Positions 17,088-22,925 of a stretch of 26,297 nt of DNA are shown one piece after another. The position numbers and the translations under genes were made by a program. The notes beneath the pieces are model-generated. The model saw nothing but the letters and a program-made list of their open reading frames with translations. It searched no databases and was not told where the DNA came from. How positions within the stretch are numbered: position 1 is the first letter of the stretch; the number at the start of each line of letters is the position of its first letter. The DNA comes from JAGPDF01 sp052035735 (GTDB lineage Bacteria > Acidobacteriota > Thermoanaerobaculia > Multivoradales > JAGPDF01), in the NCBI GenBank assembly GCA_052035735.1, contig JBPOHI010000120.1, positions 1 through 26,297 of the forward strand, read 5' to 3'.

Positions 17088-18538
17088 TTCTCGCCGCCCG
17101 TGAGATAGCTGAGGGCCATCAGCTGACGGGCGATCTCGTCGTCGGGCTCGACGCCCAACGGCGCCCGATCGGGGTGCCGGGCGAGAAAGTCCGCGGCGCG
17201 GGCGAGGCGGCGCTTGAAGTCGCGCAGGCCGACGCGCTCGAGCTCGGACTTGCCGCTGAAGGGTCGTTGCTCGCCGGGGTCGGCCGCGAGATCGTAGTAG
17301 GCCGGAGTGGCGGGCCAACGGCCGAGAACGAGCTTGCCGCGCGCCGACCGCAGCGCCGCCAGTGGCCGCTCTGGATGGGCGCGCAGCTCGAGCAGCGCCG
17401 GCTGCTCGGGAAGCTCGCCGCCGCGCAGGAGCGGCACCAGGCTGCGGCCGGCGACCGGCTCGCCCGGATTCGCGCCGGCAAGCTCGAGCAGGGTCGGAAA
17501 GACGTCGAGAATGCGCACCAGATCCGCGACGGTCGCTCCCGCTGGCAGGCGCCCGGGCCAGTGGAAGATCAGCGGAATCCGCACGACCTCCTCGAACAGC
17601 GTCTGCTGATGTCCCTTGCCGCCGTGCTCGAAGAACTCCTCACCGTGGTCGGCGAGGACGACCACCAGGAGCTCCCTCCCGGGGCGGCGCTGGGCATGAA
17701 GCTCCAGCAGGCGGGCGAGGTTCGAGTCGGTCCAGCGGATCTCGCCGTCATAGAGCGCCAGCAGGTGCTCGCGATCACGCGGGTCCATGGCCGCGTGAAT
17801 GCCGGGGTTGACCGCGAGGCGCGAGAAATCGAGCGAGCCGCGATAGTCGGGGTCGAAGGCGGTGTCCCAGGGGGGCGGAGGCGAGTAGTCGTAGTGCACG
17901 TCCCAGAGATGCACGAAGAGGAAGGCCGGGCGAGCATCGGCGCTCGCGAGGTAGGCCCCGAAGCGTTCGACCGACCGGCTGCCGGTCTCCTCCTCCATCG
18001 CCGGGCCCGCCTCGGACTGGGCCGCCGCGCGAATCTCGCCCTCCGGCGACTCCTCGGCGAGGCCAGACATACAGCTCGTGTAGCTCGCGAAGCCCTGGCC
18101 GAGGCCGAACACGGGGTGGAGATACGGCCCGGCGAAAAAACCTGCCGTCTGGTACCCGAAGTCGCGAAAGCGTTCGGCGAGGGTAACCTGGGTCTCGTTG
18201 AGGCGCAGGCCGTTGCGGGTGACGCCGTGTTCCTCCTCTTCACGGCCGGTGAACAGCGCGGCGTGCGCAGGGAGGGTCCAGGAGGTCGAGCTCACCGCCT
18301 GCGCGAACCGGACCCCTTCGGCGGCGAGGCGGTCCAGGGTGGGCGAAGTCGGGCGTCCGTAGCCGTAACAGCCCAGGTGATCCGGACGCAGGCTGTCGAT
18401 CGAGACCAGCAGGATGTCCGGCTGTTTCGGAGTCGGAGAAGGCGGCGCCTGGCAGGCGACGAGCAGCACCGTCAGCAGCAGGAGTGCTGCGCCGACCGGG
18501 CTGTTCTGCCGTGCCTCGCCTGCTACTGGTCGCCGCAT
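17084..18538 (-). CDS. Sulfatase-fold lipoprotein with Thr at the nucleophile position
   Basis: This 484-residue alkaline-phosphatase/sulfatase superfamily protein has metal-binding D48 in LLVSIDSLRPDHLG, the region STSWTLPAHAALFTG, and a C-terminal LADHGEEFFEHGGKGH metal site. The N-terminus is a lipoprotein signal with lipobox LVAC (C29), so it is probably anchored facing the periplasm. In true sulfatases the C/S-x-P-x-R site supplies the formylglycine. Here it reads T-L-P-A-H with T88, as in phosphoethanolamine or phosphoglycerol transferases of the same fold. A phosphotransferase, phosphodiesterase or phosphatase role is therefore as likely as sulfate hydrolysis. The start is the ATG at 18538; a GTG at 18556 would add six residues and neither has a strong ribosome site. 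The gene is coupled to the GT-C gene, suggesting joint glycan or lipid modification. Confidence 0.85.
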   Translation of the reverse strand: MRRPVAGEARQNSPVGAALLLLTVLLVACQAPPSPTPKQPDILLVSIDSLRPDHLGCYGYGRPTSPTLDRLAAEGVRFAQAVSSTSWTLPAHAALFTGREEEEHGVTRNGLRLNETQVTLAERFRDFGYQTAGFFAGPYLHPVFGLGQGFASYTSCMSGLAEESPEGEIRAAAQSEAGPAMEEETGSRSVERFGAYLASADARPAFLFVHLWDVHYDYSPPPPWDTAFDPDYRGSLDFSRLAVNPGIHAAMDPRDREHLLALYDGEIRWTDSNLARLLELHAQRRPGRELLVVVLADHGEEFFEHGGKGHQQTLFEEVVRIPLIFHWPGRLPAGATVADLVRILDVFPTLLELAGANPGEPVAGRSLVPLLRGGELPEQPALLELRAHPERPLAALRSARGKLVLGRWPATPAYYDLAADPGEQRPFSGKSELERVGLRDFKRRLARAADFLARHPDRAPLGVEPDDEIARQLMALSYLTGGEK

Positions 18539-18860
18539 CCTCGACTCGAGTTCCACCCTCTGCCTGCCGTCGGAAAGCGCGACGGATCATACGCCGGCGT
18601 CGCAGCCGTACATTGGGATCGGCGGCTCAGCCGGTACGTCCGGACGGTAGCGGACGGGCAGAAAGACAGAAAACGGCGCCGAGTGCCAGCAAAAAATGTC
18701 ACAAGACTCGCCAGGTCAGCGCTAAATCGTTGGGAATCAGGAGGCACGGTCTTGGCGCGGACCTTGCGAGCGAGTGGAGTAGATCGCGCCCCCGGTTCGC
18801 TTGGCGAGGGGTTCCATTGATGTCGGTGGCCGTTTCGGCCAAAACTTAGGAGGAGTTTTC
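18539..18860. other. Divergent intergenic region
   Basis: These 322 bases lie between the divergently transcribed sulfatase-fold gene and the small secreted protein gene. The region is noticeably less GC-rich around 18660-18740 (AAAAAATG and CTAAATCG stretches), so promoters are expected here. I see no consensus -35/-10 pair good enough to call. No believable reading frame is present. Confidence 0.5.
18827..18841 (+). promoter_or_regulatory. 5' UTR hairpin before strong ribosome site
   Basis: TGGCC-GTTTC-GGCCA forms a perfect 5-bp stem ending six bases before AGGAGGAG. It may stabilise the transcript or modulate access to the ribosome site of the secreted protein gene. Confidence 0.35.
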
Positions 18861-19436
18861 ATGAACTCGAAGCAACTCGGTTTCTGCGTCGCCGCGCTGT
18901 TGGTTCTGGCCATCGCCGCCCCCGCGGTCGCAGCCGCTGCGGACCTCACCTTCGTTCCGGTCACGCCGTGCCGCGTGCTTGACACGCGCTGCATCCCGCC
19001 GGCCCAGGCTGCGGCCACCTGCCCCGATGCCCCCACTGCGGGTACGGGCAGCGGTAACGACTTCGCCGCGGCCGAGACGCGCGCGATCAATATCGTCGGT
19101 AACGTCGACCAGGTGGCGCAGGGTGGCCAGCTCCTGAGCTGCGGCGTCCCCGGCTACGATGTAGGCGATCCGACCGCTCGCGCCGTCGCCATCAACATCA
19201 CCGCGATTTCGCCCAACAACAAGGGCAACATCCGCGTCTGGAACTCGTCGGTCACCCCGCCTGCGGTCTCGAACATCAACTTCACCACCAACGTCAACAT
19301 CGCCAACAGCGCGATCGTTTCCCTGGCGCAGGATGCGACCGAGGGCAACGACATCAGCGTTCTGACCGGCGGTCCGGTGAGCTCGGTCCACCTGGCGATC
19401 GACATCGTCGGCTACTGGATGGACGTCACTCCGTGA
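18861..19436 (+). CDS. Small secreted beta-rich protein with PxRxLDTR-type N-terminus
   Basis: This 191-residue protein has a Sec signal peptide (residues 1 to about 27, cleaved near AAAAD) and a single beta-rich domain. The domain starts with FVPVTPCRVLDTR and passes through GVP, AVAINITAIS and NINFTTNVNIANSAIVSLA to end in AIDIVGYW. The same series of landmarks (P-R-LDTR, G-VP, N-T, S-N-NF, AN, D-VGY) marks a widespread uncharacterised domain often repeated in large actinobacterial and acidobacterial exoproteins. Here it stands alone. Four cysteines (C37, C44, C54, C94) could form two disulfides. The ATG at 18861 follows AGGAGGAG, the best ribosome site in the window, and a perfect terminator lies downstream. 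It is probably a single-gene, well-expressed transcript of unknown function. Confidence 0.85.
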   Translation: MNSKQLGFCVAALLVLAIAAPAVAAAADLTFVPVTPCRVLDTRCIPPAQAAATCPDAPTAGTGSGNDFAAAETRAINIVGNVDQVAQGGQLLSCGVPGYDVGDPTARAVAINITAISPNNKGNIRVWNSSVTPPAVSNINFTTNVNIANSAIVSLAQDATEGNDISVLTGGPVSSVHLAIDIVGYWMDVTP

Positions 19437-19504
19437 CCTCCGTTCGCCGGCCTGGTCGCGCCTCCGGGAGCGACGGGTCGAGCGATCAGGCAGGCGGTTG
19501 AAGG

Positions 19505-19540
19505 AAGCCCCGGTGCCAGCGGCACCGGGGCTTTTCTCTT
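19505..19540 (+). terminator. Rho-independent terminator
   Basis: AAGCCCCGGTGCC (19505-19517), loop AGC and GGCACCGGGGCTT (19521-19533) form a perfect 13-bp stem followed by a T-rich stretch (TTTTCTCTT). It lies 68 bases after the stop of the small secreted protein and isolates that gene from the GT-C gene downstream. Confidence 0.92.
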
Positions 19541-19570
19541 GAGCCCCCCCCCTGCTCCGGAAACTCCTCT

Positions 19571-21106
19571 GTGAAGAGAGTCTTCGCCTGGTTGCCGTGG
19601 GTCGCGCTCGGCCTCTACGCAGTGTGCGGGCTCGCACTCTGGGTGCGCGCCGAGTGGCGGCCGGAGTGGGACAGCGCGATCTACCTGCTGCTCGGGCGCT
19701 CGCTCGCCGCGGGCGGCGGCTATCTCTACCTGGGCGAGCCCTTCTTCCTTCGCCCTCCGGGGCTCTCCTGGCTGCTCTCCTGGTTGTCGCCAGCCGGAGA
19801 GTACGACTACGCAACGGTCCACCGCCTGGTGTTTCTCGCCGCCGTCGCGGCGCTGATGGCCGGCTGGCGGCTGCTGCTTCCACGATACGGGAACGCCGTC
19901 GCCTGTGCGGTCATGGCGCTGGTCGGTACCAGTCCGCTCTTCCTGCGGCAGCTGAACTGGGTGGTCGCAGAGCTCCCCTTCCTCGCGCTTCTCCTGGCGA
20001 GCTTTGTCCTCCTGCATCGCGCGGTCCGGGAGGGCGCCCGCTTTGGGGTCTGGAGCCTCGCGGGGGCGTTCACGCTCGCCGCCGCCGTGCAGTTGCGGAC
20101 CGTCGGTCTGGTGGCGCTGCCGGCCCTGCTGCTGCTCGGCAGGGGCCGGCGCGGAATTCCGGGGAGGCTCCGCGGACTCCTGCCGGCGGCGGTCGTCCTT
20201 TTCTTGAGCCTGCCCTGGATGCTCTACACGCGGGACGCCGCCGCGACGGCCCGGGTGCCCAGCGAGCAGCTCCTGCTTTTCTCCTACTCCACGGCGCTCT
20301 GGCACCAGGACCCGGGAGATCCCGCCTCACTGGCGATGACGCCGGCCGACCTCCTGGCGCGAGCCGCCGACAACGGCACCCGCCTCCTGCAGGCTCTCGC
20401 CGCTGCGGCGACGCTCTCCAGCGGGCCGCTGGCACTGATTCTCGTCGCCGGCCTGGTCCTTCCAGGTCTGGTTGGGGTCTGGCGCGCCGGGCCGACGCTC
20501 CTCGACGGCTTCGCCGTGTGCTACCTGCTGCTCCTGCTGTCCTACTTCACGTTCGATTCCCGCTTGCTGCTACCGCTCCTGCCGAGCTTCTATCTCTATC
20601 TGCTCCAGGGAACGAGCCGCGTCTGGCGTGCTCTCTCCGGCGCCCTCGGCCGGCGCGAGTCCAGGCACGCCGCGCTTGCCGCGAGCTTGGCCGCCCTCGC
20701 GGTCGCGAACGCCGTCCAGGCCTGGGGGGCGCTGCATCCCGAGGAGGATCGTCTGGGGTCCGTCCGTCAGGGGGAACGGTGGGAGGAGCAGCGCGCCATC
20801 GCGCGCTGGCTCGCGGAGGTCACACCGGTGGGCGCCGTGGTCCTGGCCGACGAGGCACCGGTGCTGTCGCTGCTCAGCGGTCGTACCGTCTACACCTACC
20901 GCTATCGCCGGAGTGCCGGTCTGCTCGATCGGTATCCGGTGGATTTCGTCCTGCTACCGAGGTGGTCGCCTCCGGATCTCGTTGCGGAGGTGGAGGCGCG
21001 GTGCGAGCGCCTGGCCGACCTGCCGCTCGTTTCGAACGGCAGGTCCGTCGCGCTCTGGAGAGTGCCGCAGCAGACCGGTCGCCCGCGGCTCCCTCCAGCA
21101 CCCTGA
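19571..21106 (+). CDS. GT-C fold membrane glycosyltransferase, second copy type
   Basis: This 511-residue polytopic membrane protein is of the PMT_2/ArnT-like class. An N-terminal helix (about 7-25) is followed by a short outer loop EWDSAIYLLLGRSLAAGGGY, with the acidic residue and GRSLA-GGGY signature shared with the GT-C gene at 15351-17087. About ten more hydrophobic segments run to residue about 385, and a soluble C-terminal domain has ARWLAEVTPVGAVVLADEAP. It probably uses a polyprenyl-phosphate sugar donor on the outer face of the inner membrane; acceptor and sugar are unknown. The start is GTG at 19571 with only a weak ribosome site, chosen because it includes the first membrane helix. 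It converges on the DUF2934 gene with only three bases between the two stop codons. Confidence 0.82.
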   Translation: MKRVFAWLPWVALGLYAVCGLALWVRAEWRPEWDSAIYLLLGRSLAAGGGYLYLGEPFFLRPPGLSWLLSWLSPAGEYDYATVHRLVFLAAVAALMAGWRLLLPRYGNAVACAVMALVGTSPLFLRQLNWVVAELPFLALLLASFVLLHRAVREGARFGVWSLAGAFTLAAAVQLRTVGLVALPALLLLGRGRRGIPGRLRGLLPAAVVLFLSLPWMLYTRDAAATARVPSEQLLLFSYSTALWHQDPGDPASLAMTPADLLARAADNGTRLLQALAAAATLSSGPLALILVAGLVLPGLVGVWRAGPTLLDGFAVCYLLLLLSYFTFDSRLLLPLLPSFYLYLLQGTSRVWRALSGALGRRESRHAALAASLAALAVANAVQAWGALHPEEDRLGSVRQGERWEEQRAIARWLAEVTPVGAVVLADEAPVLSLLSGRTVYTYRYRRSAGLLDRYPVDFVLLPRWSPPDLVAEVEARCERLADLPLVSNGRSVALWRVPQQTGRPRLPPAP

Positions 21107-21109
21107 GGG

Positions 21110-21514
21110 TCAGGCGCCGAGCTCGCGCTCGGCGCGAATCCAGTTGTCGAACGGCGCGCCGCCGGTCTCCCGCCAGATCGCGGCCGCGCGCGCGGCAATC
21201 TCCTCGCGCGAAGGAGCCGTCGGCTGCGAGGGGGCGGAGACCGTCTCGGCGGCGGCGAGCTGCGGCTGCGCCGCGGGCAGTCGCTCGGCCGCCTGCGTGG
21301 GAAGCGGCGCCTTCGCCGACGTCGTCGCCTTCTTCACTTTCTCGGACTTGAGCGGCTTCGCCGCTTGGGACTTGGGCGGCTTCGCCATCTCGGACATAGG
21401 CGGCTTCGCGGCGGCCTTGACGGCCTTCGCCGCCTTGGTCGTTTTCGCTTCCTGCTGCTTGCGCGGCACCGGAGTGCTGGCCGCAGTCTTCCCGGAGTTC
21501 TTCTTGGTAGCCAT
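21110..21514 (-). CDS. DUF2934-domain protein with Lys/Ala/Pro-rich tail
   Basis: This 134-residue protein has two parts. Residues about 1-70 are histone-H1-like low complexity, rich in Lys, Ala and Pro, with imperfect KPP/KPL repeats (AKPPMSEMAKPPKSQAAKPLKS), and are probably disordered and able to bind nucleic acid. Residues about 103-132 (REEIAARAAAIWRETGGAPFDNWIRAEREL) match in outline the short DUF2934 domain, a helical unit with a conserved W and a RAE-L ending whose function is unknown. The ATG at 21514 is preceded by AAGGA at six bases. No partner gene is adjacent; the GT-C gene converges on it. A nucleoid-associated or stress role is only a guess. Confidence 0.75.
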   Translation of the reverse strand: MATKKNSGKTAASTPVPRKQQEAKTTKAAKAVKAAAKPPMSEMAKPPKSQAAKPLKSEKVKKATTSAKAPLPTQAAERLPAAQPQLAAAETVSAPSQPTAPSREEIAARAAAIWRETGGAPFDNWIRAERELGA

Positions 21515-21786
21515 GAGGTTCCTTTCGCTGGTGCTTTCTATCCTGCCGCGCGCGCGACGGCGCGACGACCCGTCGACGAAACGGCGACGGCGCGGCCTTA
21601 CGGATCAGGCGGCAGGGAGTTGGACGGGCGCGGATCGAGGTCTGGAAACGCCCCGCACCCGCATGGGACGCCATTCTACGGGAGGATCCCCGCCAGAGGC
21701 TAGCGCTGCCGCGGTCCGCGTGGTTCCGCTGTCCAGCGCCGGCGGCGGCTCCACCGGGCCCGATCGTGTCGTCGTTGTCGACCCTG
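21515..21786. other. Gene-free stretch between DUF2934 gene and kinase fragment
   Basis: I see no supported gene here. The minus-strand frame of the kinase fragment runs on to 21700 but loses all kinase resemblance after about codon 37. The rest is Arg/Pro-rich shadow reading. It probably includes the promoter of the DUF2934 gene and decayed sequence. Confidence 0.5.
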
Positions 21787-21897
21787 GCTCGCCACGGAGC
21801 GCTTGCGAGGGGTCTCGGCCGCGCGGTAGACCTCGCCCTTGCCGACTTCGCCCAGCCTGGCGGTGATCTCGTTGGGGCCGAGCCTGGGTCCGATCAT
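21787..21897 (-). pseudogene. N-terminal fragment of a Hanks-type Ser/Thr kinase
   Basis: The first 37 codons read MIGPRLGPNEITARLGEVGK-GEVYRAAETPRKRSVAS. This matches the start of bacterial PknB-like kinases, including the glycine loop (consensus LGEGGMGEVYRA, here with V and K substitutions) up to the VA that normally precedes the ATP-binding lysine. The resemblance ends there; the lysine and the whole catalytic core are missing. Its ATG overlaps the stop of the toxin gene as ATGA. Confidence 0.7.
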
Positions 21898-22340
21898 CGA
21901 GCCGCCTCTCCCGGGACGATGACTTCGAGGTGGTCGAGCGCAAATCGACGGAAGTCACTGCCGTTCAACGTCAGCAGGCGGTCGGCGCCTGCCGCCTGCG
22001 CCTCCGCGAGGATTCTTCGATCGTAGGTCGCACCGCCGCGCACGTCCTCGCGAACGAGCGCGGCGAGGAATCCCCATGCCGCGCCGGCGCGCGAGCCGAC
22101 CACACGGCCGGCTTCCCGCAGAGCGCTCACCAGCAGGCCAGCGGCGTCGCGCGGGCTCAGGCGGTGCGCGGACGGCAACCGGGTGAGCACCGAGTAGCAC
22201 TCGATCAGCGAGGAGCTCGGCAGGAGAAGCTCGCCTTCCTCCACTGCCGCCGACAACGCCGCGAAAGCCGGTGAGTGGGCCTCGTGCCAGGAAAGCAGCG
22301 CCGCGACGAGAACGCTGGTGTCGACGGCGGTTTTCGCCAC
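21894..22340 (-). CDS. vapC: PIN-domain toxin (VapC-like ribonuclease)
   Basis: This 148-residue PIN-domain protein has the expected acidic centre: D7 in AVDTSVLVAAL, E47 in SSLIECYSVLTR, D107 in TYDRRILAEA, and the N126/D129 region of LLTLNGSDF. These residues normally bind the metal ions for RNA cleavage, so the toxin looks intact. The GTG at 22340 starts four bases after the stop of the AbrB-type antitoxin gene, giving tight co-expression. A longer frame starting upstream overlaps the antitoxin and has no PIN homology. The toxin gene ends in an ATGA overlap with a kinase fragment. The RNA target is unknown. Confidence 0.85.
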   Translation of the reverse strand: MAKTAVDTSVLVAALLSWHEAHSPAFAALSAAVEEGELLLPSSSLIECYSVLTRLPSAHRLSPRDAAGLLVSALREAGRVVGSRAGAAWGFLAALVREDVRGGATYDRRILAEAQAAGADRLLTLNGSDFRRFALDHLEVIVPGEAAR

Positions 22341-22344
22341 GCGC

Positions 22345-22608
22345 CTAGCGCTCGCGGCGGACGGCGGACTGGGTCTCCCGCACCGTCTGCGCCGAGAGCG
22401 CGGGTCCCTCTTCGAGGGCGACAGCGACCGCGAGCCGTCCCCGGCGCACGGTCTTGACTGCCCGCGGTGCCGGCTCGATCTCGATCCTGCCGTCGTTGAC
22501 CGTGATCGAGAGGGGCATTCCTGCCTCCAGTCCGGCGGCTTCACGTATCGCCCTGGGCAGGACGAGGCGCCCCGAGGCATCCATGGCAGTTTCGATGGCA
22601 ATATTCAT
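22345..22608 (-). CDS. vapB: AbrB/MazE-fold antitoxin (VapB-like)
   Basis: This 87-residue protein has a SpoVT/AbrB swapped-hairpin DNA-binding domain at residues 1-48. ETAMDASGRLVLPRAIREAAGL is the typical D-x-x-G-R-x-x-(I/L)-P-x-x-(I/L)-R signature, followed by G-P-SITVNDGRIEIEP. The C-terminal 35 residues would bind and neutralise the PIN toxin encoded four bases downstream. It also probably represses its own promoter. The ATG at 22608 was chosen because the domain begins exactly there; the frame is open further upstream but that part is a kinase remnant. No Shine-Dalgarno sequence is present, which fits a leaderless transcript from the TAAAAT box 7 bases upstream. Confidence 0.85.
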   Translation of the reverse strand: MNIAIETAMDASGRLVLPRAIREAAGLEAGMPLSITVNDGRIEIEPAPRAVKTVRRGRLAVAVALEEGPALSAQTVRETQSAVRRER

Positions 22609-22615
22609 GGAACGA

Positions 22616-22621
22616 ATTTTA
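22616..22621 (-). promoter_or_regulatory. Candidate -10 box of the toxin-antitoxin operon
   Basis: TAAAAT on the minus strand lies 7 bases before the antitoxin ATG in an AT-rich pocket of otherwise very GC-rich DNA. That spacing puts the transcript start at or next to the ATG, as in leaderless genes. No good -35 box is visible. Confidence 0.45.
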
Positions 22622-22686
22622 CCATGGAGACTCTCGCCCTCAGCGCCCAGGGCAGGAAGCGGAGGCGCGACCCGACCGGCGCCGCG

Positions 22687-22842
22687 TCCGGAGGCGAGAT
22701 CCTCGAGCACCAGCCGGGCGTCGGCGATGTCGTGCAGACGGTCGCGCGGATTGCGCTCGAGACAACGGCGGAGAAGATCGCGCAACGCGCGGGGCGTCGT
22801 CGGTGGCAACGCGCTCCAGTCGATCTCCTGGCGCAGCACCGC
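22687..22842 (-). pseudogene. C-terminal fragment of a Hanks-type Ser/Thr kinase
   Basis: About 52 codons read AVLRQEIDWSALPPTTPRAL, then RDLLRRCLERNPRDRLHDIADARLVLEDLASG (given in two parts). This is the end of the kinase C-lobe (subdomains X-XI, with the conserved Arg in NPRDRLHDI) found in the large acidobacterial-type PknB family. Upstream, the frame shows no kinase residues and meets a stop at 22891-22893. The normal C-terminal membrane and repeat parts are also absent. By chance the frame runs on into the antitoxin gene. Confidence 0.75.
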
Positions 22843-22925
22843 GCGCCGGCCGGGAGCGGCCTGTCCGATCGGCGACCAGAAGGTCAGACCTCAGGACGGC
22901 CTCGTGGGTTTGCCGGCCTCTGGCG

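Noticed and set aside
19571..21866. Overlapping plus-strand frames at 19597-21351 and 20472-21866
   Set aside because: Arg/Ser/Pro-rich alternative frames of the GT-C gene and the antisense of the DUF2934 gene, without domains.
22881..22891. Small palindrome AGGTCAGACCT after the protease gene as a terminator
   Set aside because: A 5-bp stem with a single-base loop and no U tract cannot be supported as a terminator.
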